From: Candidatus Brevefilum sp.
GTDB taxonomy: Bacteria; Chloroflexota; Anaerolineae; Anaerolineales; Anaerolineaceae
Length of the DNA: 64,000 bases
Reading direction: 5' to 3'
Assembly: GCA_029210815.1 (NCBI GenBank)
Contig: JARGGB010000001.1
Span: 76,308 to 140,307, forward strand
A program made the position numbers and the translations under genes. The number at the start of each line of letters is the position of its first letter. The stretch's first letter is position 1. The notes under the pieces are model-generated. The model worked only from the letters and a program-made list of their open reading frames with translations. It did no database searches and had not been told where the DNA came from. Below, piece by piece: positions 17,118 through 25,813 of this stretch.

Positions 17118-17468
17118 ATGAACTTGAATGAAATCATCCAAAACCTGAACCTGAAAGTCCTGACCAATTCAAAAGATTTTTCAACAATCAAGGTGAAAAG
17201 CGGTTACTGCTCAGATTTACTCAGCTGTGTTATGACCGGCGCCGAACCTGAAGGTATTTGGATCACCCTTATGTCACACAGCAATATCGTTGCCGTTGCT
17301 GCACTGCTCGACCTGGCTGCAATAATCATCACAGAAGATGCCCAACCTGATCAGCAGACGATCGATAAAGCTAACGAAAAAGATATCATAATGCTTTCAT
17401 CACCAGATCCAAACTACGAAGTCATTGGACAATTGTGGGAACTTGGTTTACGAGCAACCAAAAATTAA
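17118..17468 (+). CDS. DRTGG-domain protein 2
   Basis: A 116-residue single DRTGG-domain protein, similar in layout to the 15735 protein: MNLNEIIQNLNLKVL start, a GYCSDLLSCVMTGA segment and an ANEKDIIMLSS region. The two may form a heteromer around the CBS-HATPase protein. Its stop lies 17 bases before the preferred start of the PHP gene. Confidence 0.75.
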   Translation: MNLNEIIQNLNLKVLTNSKDFSTIKVKSGYCSDLLSCVMTGAEPEGIWITLMSHSNIVAVAALLDLAAIIITEDAQPDQQTIDKANEKDIIMLSSPDPNYEVIGQLWELGLRATKN

Positions 17469-17485
17469 CCCACAAGAAAGTACCT

Positions 17486-18232
17486 TTGAAAACCTATTTA
17501 TCTGAATTACACGTCCATACTGTATTATCACCCTGTGCGGGCGTGGAGATGATACCCCCATTAATCGTAAAAAAAGCGCTTGACATTGGCCTTAACCTGA
17601 TTGCGATAACAGATCATAATGCCAGTGAAAATGTGCCAGCAGTCATAAAAGCTGCAGAAGGGTCCGATTTAACTGTCTTACCCGGCATGGAACTGCAGAC
17701 AGAAGAAGACGTCCATATCCTTTGCTTGTTTGATACGGTGGAGCAACTAAACAAACTCCAGGAACTCGTTGATAAAACTTTACCTGATATAAAGAACAAT
17801 GTTGAATTTTTTGGTGAACAATTCATTGTCGACCAGACTGGCGAATTTATTCAACGAAAAGAACGCCTGTTGATCAATTCAACCCAATTAAGCTTTGATG
17901 AAGCATTCCGCTCTGTAACAGAATTGGGCGGCTTATTCATCCCTGCCCATGTCAACCGCCAGGCTTTTGGTTTGATTGATCACCTTGGTTTTGTCCCACC
18001 TGATTTAGATATTGAGGCTTTGGAGATATCCAGGCATATTTCCCTTGAAGAAGCAAAAAAAAATTTCCCCCAAATTAAGAAGTTCCCGCTCATTCAAAGC
18101 GGTGATGTCCATTATATTGATGATTTTTTAGGTGTAAATCAGTTTATAATTGAAAAGCCAACAATAGCCGAACTCAAGCAAGCGTTTAGATCAATTAATG
18201 GACGCTGCTTTACGGTCATATCGCACAATTGA
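17486..18232 (+). CDS. PHP-domain phosphoesterase-like protein
   Basis: A cytosolic protein of about 248 residues with PHP metal motifs: ELHVHTVLSPC (HxH), ITDHNASEN, GMELQTEEDVHILCLF and, late, QSGDVHYID. These fit a trinuclear metallo-phosphoesterase. The TTG at 17486 is preferred because AAGAAAG precedes it and HVHT then falls near the N terminus as usual; the frame stays open back to 17435. Its substrate is unknown. It ends the regulatory module that precedes the hydrogenase operon. Confidence 0.75.
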   Translation: MKTYLSELHVHTVLSPCAGVEMIPPLIVKKALDIGLNLIAITDHNASENVPAVIKAAEGSDLTVLPGMELQTEEDVHILCLFDTVEQLNKLQELVDKTLPDIKNNVEFFGEQFIVDQTGEFIQRKERLLINSTQLSFDEAFRSVTELGGLFIPAHVNRQAFGLIDHLGFVPPDLDIEALEISRHISLEEAKKNFPQIKKFPLIQSGDVHYIDDFLGVNQFIIEKPTIAELKQAFRSINGRCFTVISHN

Positions 18233-18264
18233 TGATTCACTAGACTTAATATGACATTTGTGTA

Positions 18265-18293
18265 TTGACCTGCTGGCTGTTGGGTATTACACT
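18265..18293 (+). promoter_or_regulatory. Hydrogenase operon promoter
   Basis: TTGACC (18265-18270), a 17-base spacer and TACACT (18288-18293). The predicted transcription start falls within the adjoining Rex-like operator. Confidence 0.6.
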
Positions 18294-18296
18294 GAT

Positions 18297-18314
18297 TTGT
18301 GGTAAATTTCACAA
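18297..18314 (+). promoter_or_regulatory. Rex-like operator
   Basis: TTGTGGTAAATTTCACAA matches the Rex consensus TTGTGAA-N4-TTCACAA at 12 of 14 fixed positions. It begins three bases after the -10 box, a position suited to repression. A weaker related site (CTGTGGGTCATTTCACCC) follows at 18316-18333. Rex senses the NADH/NAD+ ratio, which would fit an NAD(H)-linked hydrogenase. No rex gene is in the window. Confidence 0.65.
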
Positions 18315-18365
18315 TCTGTGGGTCATTTCACCCGCACAAAGATATATTAAGGAGTAATCCTTTAG

Positions 18366-18890
18366 ATGCAAAAAACAATGGAAAAAAGTATAGAAGCTAA
18401 TCCCCTTAATGATCCGGAACAACGATCCATTATCGATCAAATATTAGATGAAAACAAAGATCTTGCTGGGGCGACAATGGTCGTTCTTAACAGCTTGCAG
18501 GAGGCTATTGGTTACATCTCTCCGGAAATGCAAGTATATGTTGCAAAAAAATTAGGTGAACCCGTTAGTCGGATCCATGGTGTTGTTTCCTTTTACTCCT
18601 TCTTTACAACAACCCCTCGAGGTAAACACACCATAAAATTCTGTATTGGAACCGCTTGTTATGTGAGCGGCATCGAACAGATTATTGAAAAAGCAAAACA
18701 AATCCTGGAGATTGAACCTGGAGAGACAACTGATGATGGTTTGATTACTTTAGAGTTTTGCCGTTGTGTTGGTGCATGCAGCCAGGCACCTGTTATGGTT
18801 GTGGATGAAGAGGTTCAGGGACGTGTGAAAGCAAATCGCTTCCCAAAGACCATTCAGGACATTAAAAAAATGGAAGCAAACCTTGCGTGA
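18366..18890 (+). CDS. hydC: HydC/NuoE-like [2Fe-2S] subunit 1
   Basis: A 174-residue NuoE/HydC-type subunit: a helical N-terminal part, then a thioredoxin-like fold with all four cluster cysteines (C93, C98 in CIGTAC; C134, C138 in CRCVGAC). It should carry a [2Fe-2S] cluster next to the FMN of a NuoF/HydB partner. It is the first gene after the Rex-like operator. A second copy lies at 21709; this one has a longer N terminus and the two are clearly divergent, so they probably pair with different NuoF proteins or act at different places. Confidence 0.9.
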   Translation: MQKTMEKSIEANPLNDPEQRSIIDQILDENKDLAGATMVVLNSLQEAIGYISPEMQVYVAKKLGEPVSRIHGVVSFYSFFTTTPRGKHTIKFCIGTACYVSGIEQIIEKAKQILEIEPGETTDDGLITLEFCRCVGACSQAPVMVVDEEVQGRVKANRFPKTIQDIKKMEANLA

Positions 18891-19449
18891 ATTGGCTTTG
18901 CACATTCTGGACATCGCTGAAAACAGCATTTCAGCAAACGCCGATGAGATAAAAATCATCGTCGAAGAAGATTTGCAAAAAGATATACTCAGGATTCTCA
19001 TCCAGGATAATGGCAAAGGTATGGACGCTGAAACACTGGCGAAAATCACTGACCCTTTTATCACATCCAGGAAAACACGAAGCGTCGGATTGGGAATTCC
19101 ATTTTTCAAAGCAGCTGCCGAGGCTTGCCAAGGGTCATTCACAATTCATTCAGTTCCCGGCAAGGGTACAACGGTGGAGGCTGTTTTCAAACACAGCCAC
19201 ATCGACCGAATGCCACTGGGTGACATTGAAAGCACTTTAATAACCTTATTAATGGGTACACCCGAAATTCATTGGATATTTGAATATCGGAATAACGAAA
19301 GTTGTTTTATTTTTGACGACAAACCTATCAAAGAAACCCTTGAAGGGATCCCATTATCAGAACCCGCGGTAATGAGATACATCCGCGAGATGATAGAAAC
19401 CGGCATCCAGGAGGTTCACCTTTCTGGAATAATGGAAGCTACACATTAA
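18883..19449 (+). CDS. HATPase-fold protein inside hydrogenase operon
   Basis: A 188-residue protein with a GHKL ATPase domain: an N box around ENSISANADEI, G1 DNGKGMDAETL, the F box DPFITSRKTR, and G2-like GLGIPFFKAA with GKGTTVEAVF. There is no histidine phosphoacceptor or sensor domain. The TTG start overlaps the end of the preceding HydC gene by 8 bases, indicating translational coupling. Similar small ATPases recur in HydABC-type operons; a regulatory or protein-kinase role is inferred. The C-terminal 70 residues are unassigned. Confidence 0.75.
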   Translation: MRELALHILDIAENSISANADEIKIIVEEDLQKDILRILIQDNGKGMDAETLAKITDPFITSRKTRSVGLGIPFFKAAAEACQGSFTIHSVPGKGTTVEAVFKHSHIDRMPLGDIESTLITLLMGTPEIHWIFEYRNNESCFIFDDKPIKETLEGIPLSEPAVMRYIREMIETGIQEVHLSGIMEATH

Positions 19450-19482
19450 GTCAATCGATATAAATTAAACAGGAGAAATAAT

Positions 19483-19851
19483 ATGCCCAGTGTAAAATCA
19501 TTAGATGATCTCAAGAAAATTCGCGAAGATGCACTCAAAAAGCAGCAATTAAAAGAAACCTCAGGTAAAACAGAGGTGATTGTTGGCATGGGAACTGTTG
19601 GTATTGCAGCTGGCGCTCGCGAGACTCTGAAAGCAATACTTGACATAATTGAAAAAGATAACCTGAGTGACATCATTATTCGCCAAACAGGCAATATTGG
19701 CCTTGACTCATACGAACCCATTGTTCAGGTCATTCTCCCTGGCGAAGAAAAAGTATCCTATGGGAAAGTCAACCCCGAAATGGCTCGCCGTATCATGAAA
19801 GAACATGTTTTGGGTGGTGAAATCGTAAAAGATTTTCAAATCGAAGGATAA
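19483..19851 (+). CDS. HndB-like protein lacking all cysteines
   Basis: A 122-residue protein with the thioredoxin-like ferredoxin fold of HndB: VGMGTVGIAAGA, RQTGNIGLDSYEPIVQV and VSYGKVNPEMARRI. In cluster-binding relatives four positions are Cys (CMGTCGIAAGA and TGCIGLC patterns, from memory). Here they are G35, V39, N71 and D75, and the protein has no cysteine at all. It therefore cannot bind a [2Fe-2S] cluster in the usual way and is probably structural. It lies between the HATPase gene and HydB, 36 bases before the latter. Confidence 0.8.
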   Translation: MPSVKSLDDLKKIREDALKKQQLKETSGKTEVIVGMGTVGIAAGARETLKAILDIIEKDNLSDIIIRQTGNIGLDSYEPIVQVILPGEEKVSYGKVNPEMARRIMKEHVLGGEIVKDFQIEG

Positions 19852-19887
19852 ATTTTCGAGTTAATGATGGTATCTGGAAGGTAATTT

Positions 19888-21672
19888 ATGGCTTATTTCC
19901 GTTCACATGTTTTAGTATCTGTTGATCCTGTATGCGTGCAAAAAGGCGCATACGAGTTGATCGAGACTCTTCAGGATGAAATTGTCAAACAGGGACTGGT
20001 TGAAGAAGTCCAGGTCCTTGAGACTTCGAGGATCGGTGATCCTGAGACAGAAGGTCTCGATTTAATGGTCTACCCTGAGGCAGTCCATTACACGAAGTTA
20101 ACCCTCGATGATGTTCCTTTTTTGGTTGAAGAACAATTTTTAAAAGGACGCATCGCTGAACAATACATTCGTGAGACTAAAAAAGTCGTTGATGAAGAAT
20201 TGTCCGCACCCAAAACCAAAGAGGTCCGGATTGTTTTGAAAAACATTGGAGAAATCGATCCCCTAAATATTGAAGATTACATCGCCCGGGATGGCTACAT
20301 GGCGCTTGGGAAAGTACTCACAGAGATGACCCCTGAAGAAACAATCCAGGAAGTTTTGGATTCTGGCCTGCGAGGTCGTGGTGGTGCAGGTTTCCCAACA
20401 GGTCTCAAATGGCGCTTCATTCGCAATGCGGAAGCCGAACAAAAATACATGATTTGCAACGCCGATGAAGGTGACCCGGGCGCATTTGCAAACCGTCGTG
20501 TTCTTGAAGGTGACCCTCATTCTGTTGTTGAGGGGATGATCATCGGCGCTTATGCAGCTGGCGCATCCCAGGGATATATTTACTGCCGTGCAGAGTATCC
20601 CATTGCGGTTAGAACAATGAAAACCGCCATTGAGCAAGCACGAAATTTCGGTTTACTCGGTGACAATATCCTTGGCAGCGGTTTTTCATTCGATCTTGAA
20701 GTCCGAATGGGTGCAGGCGCATTTGTTTGCGGTGAAGAAACGGCTTTAATGGCTTCTATCGAAGGACTACGCGGCGAACCTCGCCCACGTCCCCCATTCC
20801 CGGCGCAAAAAGGTCTTTGGGAACAACCTTCAAACATTAACAATGTTGAAACCTATTCGAATGTCCCACAAATCATCCTCAAAGGTGCGGAATGGTTTTC
20901 CAGCCTTGGCTATAAGAAAAGCACTGGAACGAAAACCTTCTCAATGGCAGGCGATGTAAAAAATACAGGTTTAATCGAAGTACCCTTTGGCATTACCCTT
21001 CAAGAGATCATCTATGATGTAGGGGGCGGCATTAAAGAAGATAAAAAGTTTAAAGCTGTGCAGACTGGTGGTCCCATGGGCGGCTGTTTGCCTGAAAACC
21101 TCCTTGATCTTCATATGGATTATGAAGCCCTGGCAGAAGCAGGCTCAATCTTGGGTTCAGGCGGTCTTGTCGTCATGGATGAGGACACCTGCATGGTGGA
21201 TATCGCCAGGTTCTTTATGGATTTCACCCAGGATGAAAGCTGCGGTAAATGCACGCCCTGCCGGATTGGTACACGACGCATCCTCGAAATCCTCACCAGA
21301 ATTTGTGAAGGCAAAGGAAAGCCCGACGACATCGATACCCTGCGTTATCTTTGTGACCAAATCAATGAAAACAGCCTTTGTGGATTAGGCAAAGGTGCGC
21401 CGAATCCTGTAAAGAGCACACTCGAACACTTCCTCGATGAATATGAAGCCCATATTTATGAGAAACGCTGTCCTGCAAAGGTCTGCAAATCCTTAATTCG
21501 GTTTGAAATTATTGATGGGCTCTGCACGGGATGTACACTCTGCGCCCGGAACTGCCCGGTGGATGCAATTTCAGGTGAGCGCCGCCAAACACACGTGATC
21601 GATCCCGATATTTGCATCAAATGCGGTATTTGTGAACAACTATGCCCATACGATGCAATTGAAATAAAATAA
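19888..21672 (+). CDS. hydB: HydB/NuoF-like FMN subunit 1 with ferredoxin tail
   Basis: A 594-residue flavin subunit of an NAD(H)-linked hydrogenase. Residues 1-110 resemble the thioredoxin-like domain but keep only one of four cluster cysteines (C16). The NuoF core follows: [13 protein letters not shown] and the [10 protein letters not shown] segment for FMN/NADH, the [13 protein letters not shown] region, an SLBB domain, and the N3-type [4Fe-4S] motif [11 protein letters not shown] with a later Cys in LCGLG. The last 60 residues hold two [4Fe-4S] motifs ([12 protein letters not shown] and [12 protein letters not shown]). This tail is the hallmark of bifurcating HydB, where it is thought to meet ferredoxin. 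It is paired with HydC genes on both sides. Confidence 0.92.
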   Translation: MAYFRSHVLVSVDPVCVQKGAYELIETLQDEIVKQGLVEEVQVLETSRIGDPETEGLDLMVYPEAVHYTKLTLDDVPFLVEEQFLKGRIAEQYIRETKKVVDEELSAPKTKEVRIVLKNIGEIDPLNIEDYIARDGYMALGKVLTEMTPEETIQEVLDSGLRGRGGAGFPTGLKWRFIRNAEAEQKYMICNADEGDPGAFANRRVLEGDPHSVVEGMIIGAYAAGASQGYIYCRAEYPIAVRTMKTAIEQARNFGLLGDNILGSGFSFDLEVRMGAGAFVCGEETALMASIEGLRGEPRPRPPFPAQKGLWEQPSNINNVETYSNVPQIILKGAEWFSSLGYKKSTGTKTFSMAGDVKNTGLIEVPFGITLQEIIYDVGGGIKEDKKFKAVQTGGPMGGCLPENLLDLHMDYEALAEAGSILGSGGLVVMDEDTCMVDIARFFMDFTQDESCGKCTPCRIGTRRILEILTRICEGKGKPDDIDTLRYLCDQINENSLCGLGKGAPNPVKSTLEHFLDEYEAHIYEKRCPAKVCKSLIRFEIIDGLCTGCTLCARNCPVDAISGERRQTHVIDPDICIKCGICEQLCPYDAIEIK

Positions 21673-21708
21673 AATTGTCAATAGAGACCACCACATAGGA
21701 GTAAGAAT

Positions 21709-22188
21709 ATGGCAACCGAAGTCAAAGAAGGGCAGGATATCCGCAAATTAGTGCGGACACTTGTCCAAAACCACGGTGATGAAAAGGCTGAACTCATCCC
21801 CATCCTTCATGAAATCAATCGTGAATTGGGGTACATCTCCGATGAGGCAATCAAAGAACTCAGCAAAAGGATGAATCTCCCCTCAAGCCACATATACTCT
21901 GTCGCAACTTTTTATCGAATGCTTTCAACTGAACCCCGGGGGCGTCACGTCATTCAATTTTGCGAGAGTGCACCCTGTCATGTTACCGGAGGGCGCCTGG
22001 TCTGGCAAAAACTCCAAAGAGAGCTGGGTTTACCAAAAGGAGAAACAAGCCAGGATAACAAATGGACCCTGCTCACAACAAGCTGCCTTGGCTTGTGCGG
22101 CGTTGGTCCGGTCATGGTTATTGATAACGACATCTATGGAAACGTGACACCCGAACAGGTGCCAGGTATCCTCAAAAATTACGAATAG
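21709..22188 (+). CDS. hydC2: HydC/NuoE-like [2Fe-2S] subunit 2
   Basis: A 159-residue NuoE-type subunit with intact [2Fe-2S] ligands C85, C90 (CESAPC) and C126, C130 (CLGLC). The N-terminal helical part reads LIPILHEINRELGYIS, as usual. It starts 36 bases after the first HydB and ends 10 bases before the second NuoF-type gene, and probably pairs with the latter. Having two HydC genes in one hydrogenase operon is unusual. Confidence 0.9.
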   Translation: MATEVKEGQDIRKLVRTLVQNHGDEKAELIPILHEINRELGYISDEAIKELSKRMNLPSSHIYSVATFYRMLSTEPRGRHVIQFCESAPCHVTGGRLVWQKLQRELGLPKGETSQDNKWTLLTTSCLGLCGVGPVMVIDNDIYGNVTPEQVPGILKNYE

Positions 22189-22198
22189 GAGGCCTTTC

Positions 22199-23845
22199 AT
22201 GAAAACAACACGTTCAATGGTATTGGTTTCAAGTGATCCTGAAAGTTTGGATCGTGGCGCTCTGGATGTCTTCAGCTTACTGCAAAAGCAAATTACAAAA
22301 TTTGGACTTGAGGAAGAAATAGCCCTTTCAATGATCACCGATATCAGTAAACACGCAATGAGCCCGCTTGTATTGGTATATCCTGATGCGGTTATTTACG
22401 GTCCTGTCACCACGGATGATGTTCCCCGGATTGTCGAAGAACATCTTTATAAAGGTCGGGTCGTAGAGGAAAAACAAATCTCTGCTTATGATCTTTCAGG
22501 ACGGGTGGCATGGCTCTCATCCCGAAAAGGGACAATGCCAGCTGAAAATCGCATTGTCCTGAAAAATGTCGGTCTCATTGACCCCGAGAACATTGAAGAA
22601 TCCATCATCAATGAGGGATATGAGGCTCTTGGAACCGTGCTCAAAGAGATGACGCCTGATGAGACCATTAAAGTGATCAAAGATTCCGGTTTACGAGGAC
22701 GCGGTGGCGCAGGTTTCCCAACGGGTCTTAAATGGCAATTTGTGAAAGGCGCAAAGGGTAATAAAAAATACGTCATTTGCAATGCCGATGAGAGTGAGCC
22801 AGGCACATTCAAGGATCGTCTTGTCCTGGAAGGTGACCCCCACGGCATCATCGAAGCCATGTTGATCGCAGCTTATGCAGTCGGTGCAGATGAGGGTTAT
22901 GTCTATATTCGTGGTGAATATGGCTTAGCCATCAGCCGAATGCAAAAAGCAATCCAGCAAGCCAGAGACTACAACTTACTCGGAGAAAATATTTTTGGAA
23001 CAGATTTTTCCTTTGATATCCACATCCATGCGGGTGCTGGAGCATATATCTGTGGGGAAGAGACTGCCTTAATCGAATCAATTGAAGGCAACCGCGGCGA
23101 ACCTCGCCCAAGGCCGCCCTATCCAACAACCGCAGGACTTTGGCAAAAACCAACCCTGGTCAACAATGTTGAAACCCTTGCAAACATCCCGGCGATTATT
23201 CGCAACGGCGCTGCCTGGTACAAAAACATTGGAACACCTTCAAGCCCAGGAACAAAAGTTTACACCGTTCTGGGCAATGTCAATGTTACTGGTCTGATTG
23301 AGGTACCAATGGGCATCACCCTGCGCGAGGTGATTTCAATCTATGCAAAAGGCATGAAAGATGGTGCAACCTTTAAATTAGCACAAACAGGTGGCTCAAG
23401 CGGCTCAATCATCCCCGCAAGCCTTCAGGATACACCAATGGATTTCGATTCCTACACTAAAGCGGGTGTTTCTTTAGGCTCTGGCGCATTATTGATTTGT
23501 AATGAGGACATTTGCGTTGTAGATCTGGCAAAAGTATTGTTGAACTTTTTCAGATTCGAAAGCTGCGGTAAATGTAATCCTTGCCGAATAGGGAACAAAA
23601 GAGCCCATGAAACGCTTGTCAACATTTCTGAAGGTGTCGGAACTTTACAGGATTTGAAAGACCTTCAAATGATGAGCGAACAGCTTTACGAAATGTCCAA
23701 TTGTGGTCTCGGGCAAACAGCCGGTTCCCCCTTAAAAGATATCTTAGCGCACTTTAGAGCAGAAGTTGAAGCGCACATTAAATTAAAAGTTTGTCCTGCA
23801 GGCGTTTGCCCAATGAGCGGCCAGCGGATCTACAAGACTATTTGA
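22199..23845 (+). CDS. hydB2: HydB/NuoF-like FMN subunit 2, no ferredoxin tail
   Basis: A 548-residue paralogue of the 19888 protein. The N-terminal thioredoxin-like part has no cysteine at any cluster position. The core is intact: [40 protein letters not shown] and the [4Fe-4S] motif CGKCNPCRIGN with a later NCGLG Cys. It stops soon after CPAGVCP, lacking the two C-terminal [4Fe-4S] motifs of the first copy. It should oxidise or reduce NAD(P)H through FMN and hand electrons to HydA, but could not use the ferredoxin-contact tail. GAGGC in the ribosome site sits 10 bases before the ATG. Confidence 0.9.
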   Translation: MKTTRSMVLVSSDPESLDRGALDVFSLLQKQITKFGLEEEIALSMITDISKHAMSPLVLVYPDAVIYGPVTTDDVPRIVEEHLYKGRVVEEKQISAYDLSGRVAWLSSRKGTMPAENRIVLKNVGLIDPENIEESIINEGYEALGTVLKEMTPDETIKVIKDSGLRGRGGAGFPTGLKWQFVKGAKGNKKYVICNADESEPGTFKDRLVLEGDPHGIIEAMLIAAYAVGADEGYVYIRGEYGLAISRMQKAIQQARDYNLLGENIFGTDFSFDIHIHAGAGAYICGEETALIESIEGNRGEPRPRPPYPTTAGLWQKPTLVNNVETLANIPAIIRNGAAWYKNIGTPSSPGTKVYTVLGNVNVTGLIEVPMGITLREVISIYAKGMKDGATFKLAQTGGSSGSIIPASLQDTPMDFDSYTKAGVSLGSGALLICNEDICVVDLAKVLLNFFRFESCGKCNPCRIGNKRAHETLVNISEGVGTLQDLKDLQMMSEQLYEMSNCGLGQTAGSPLKDILAHFRAEVEAHIKLKVCPAGVCPMSGQRIYKTI

Positions 23846-23872
23846 ACACGAAGATAATGGAGAGTCACTATT

Positions 23873-25768
23873 ATGATTAAACTCACAATTGACGGAAAAG
23901 AAATCGAAGCCCAGGAAGGTACCACTGTTTTAGAAGCTGCAGAAGCTGCTGGTGTTTTTGTACCAACTTTATGCCATCATCCGCAGCTTACCCCTTATGG
24001 CGGTTGCCGGCTGTGCATGGTCGAAGTTGAAGGTGCGGGCACCTTACAGCCTTCCTGCACATTGCCTGCAACGAATGGGATGGCCGTGAAAACGAACACA
24101 CAAAAGGTGCTTGACGCTCGAAAGTTCGTCTTAACGCTTATTTTCAGTGAACGCAACCACTTCTGCATGTACTGCCAGGTCAGCGGCGGCGATTGCGAAC
24201 TTCAAAATCGTGCTTATGACGAGGGCATGACCCACTGGGATTTGCAGCCAAACTGGCAGCCCTTTGAGGTTGATGCGTCGCATCCCTTCATGGTGCTCGA
24301 TAATAACCGCTGTATTTTATGCCGGCGCTGCGTACGGGCATGTGGTGAATTGGTAGGCAACTATACACTGGGCTTTGAAGAGCGCGGTGCAGACAGCTTA
24401 CTTGTTGCTGATTACAATGTGCCCTTTGGAGAATCCTCCTGCATATCTTGCGGTACCTGTGTCCAAATTTGCCCAACAGGTGCGATCATTGATCGCCAGA
24501 GCGCTTACCAGGGCAAGGAGACGGAAGTGGACCATCACATCGGCGTATGTGTTGAATGCTCCGTCGGCTGCCAGAGAGACGTCCTCACACGAGACAATCG
24601 ACTTATTCGCATCGAAGGCGAATGGGATGCCGTACTGAATCACGGCTTGTTGTGCGATAAAGGTCGCTTCCTCCCCCTGGAAGATGATCGTGCACGCTTG
24701 CTCACACCCCTCGTTCGAAAAGACGGGAGTCTCAAAGCTGCAACCTGGGACGATGCCATGAAAGCGATTGCAGAAGGTCTGGGCAAAGGTAAAGGTTTAG
24801 CAGCAATTGCTTCAACACGCTTACCCATCGAAGATTTAGCACTTTTTAAATCGGTCTTTGCTGATGCGCTGCAGGCAGGCTTGGTGACAACACTTGAAGA
24901 GGGCAAAGCAACAGCCTCCCTTGCAAAAATGGCAGAAAAACTCGGGAAACCATTTGAATCAAATTTGGATGTTTTGAAAGACACAGATGCTGTCCTATCA
25001 CTTGAACTTGATTTAGTGGACGAGCATCAAGTTGCTGGTTTCTTCGTGAAACGCCAAATAGCAGATGGCACAAAGCTAGTTGTCGCAGACGGTAAAGGCA
25101 ATAAACTTGCAGAAAATGCCTCCTTCAAACTGGATCTCAAAGCTGGTGATGAGAATGCATTCTTAGCAAAACTATACGAAGCAACCCAAAATGAAACCGG
25201 TGATGAGGATTTTGATAAGGCTGCAAAGCTTTTGAAGAATGCTAAGAAACCCGTTATTGTCTATGGCGAAGGTTTTGCTGCACACGCAGATGAAAAAGCT
25301 CTTGAAACATTGTTAGAAATTTCAGAATCACTGGGAGCAGAACTTGTTGGTGTCAAAGGCAATGCAAACAGTATGGCAGCATCACAACTGGGACTTGAAG
25401 CACCCATCAAAGTAAATGGGCACAAATCTGCATTCGTTATGCTGGGTGATGAAGAACCCTCCCAGAAATTGGTCAAACAGCTTGAGGAAGTTCCCTTTGT
25501 GGTTGCACTCTCAGCTTACGGTTCCCAGTTGACCGGAAATGCTGACGTTGTTTTGCCGGTGACAATGTGGGCAGAACAATCCGGAACTTACATGAACATG
25601 GATGGGCGTATGCAAAAAGCAGTCCAGGCTTTGGAAATACCGGAAGGCGTCCTCACTTCAAGGGAAACACTCCTTAAGATTTCTGAATCCCTCTCTATTG
25701 AGACTGATGCAGATTGGAAAACTAAAGTCACATCACGAACACCAACTGTTGAAATCAAAGAAGTGTAA
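23873..25768 (+). CDS. hydA: HydA/NuoG-like Fe-S electron-wiring subunit
   Basis: A 631-residue protein of NuoG layout. A plant-type [2Fe-2S] domain has C34, C45, C48 and C63. Next come a His-ligated [4Fe-4S] site (HFCMYCQVSGGDC), two [4Fe-4S] motifs (CILCRRCVRAC and CISCGTCVQICP), and a further [4Fe-4S] in the molybdopterin-type domain (CVECSVGC ... LLCDKGRF). The remaining 350 residues resemble a molybdopterin oxidoreductase fold without a visible cofactor site. There is no [FeFe]-hydrogenase H-cluster domain; the catalytic role is taken by the [NiFe] pair just downstream. It links the NADH-side flavins to HydS. Confidence 0.92.
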   Translation: MIKLTIDGKEIEAQEGTTVLEAAEAAGVFVPTLCHHPQLTPYGGCRLCMVEVEGAGTLQPSCTLPATNGMAVKTNTQKVLDARKFVLTLIFSERNHFCMYCQVSGGDCELQNRAYDEGMTHWDLQPNWQPFEVDASHPFMVLDNNRCILCRRCVRACGELVGNYTLGFEERGADSLLVADYNVPFGESSCISCGTCVQICPTGAIIDRQSAYQGKETEVDHHIGVCVECSVGCQRDVLTRDNRLIRIEGEWDAVLNHGLLCDKGRFLPLEDDRARLLTPLVRKDGSLKAATWDDAMKAIAEGLGKGKGLAAIASTRLPIEDLALFKSVFADALQAGLVTTLEEGKATASLAKMAEKLGKPFESNLDVLKDTDAVLSLELDLVDEHQVAGFFVKRQIADGTKLVVADGKGNKLAENASFKLDLKAGDENAFLAKLYEATQNETGDEDFDKAAKLLKNAKKPVIVYGEGFAAHADEKALETLLEISESLGAELVGVKGNANSMAASQLGLEAPIKVNGHKSAFVMLGDEEPSQKLVKQLEEVPFVVALSAYGSQLTGNADVVLPVTMWAEQSGTYMNMDGRMQKAVQALEIPEGVLTSRETLLKISESLSIETDADWKTKVTSRTPTVEIKEV

Positions 25769-25813
25769 AACACCTTGTCTTATGATTGGTTGGAGAATTG
25801 AAAGGATAATTTA

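Noticed and set aside
20263-20637. Antisense open frame of 124 codons within hydB
   Set aside because: A shadow of a well-conserved coding frame, with no own ribosome site or family features.
23873-25768. [FeFe]-hydrogenase catalytic subunit
   Set aside because: The HydA-like protein lacks the H-cluster motifs; its C-terminal half is a molybdopterin-type fold, and the [NiFe] subunits follow directly.
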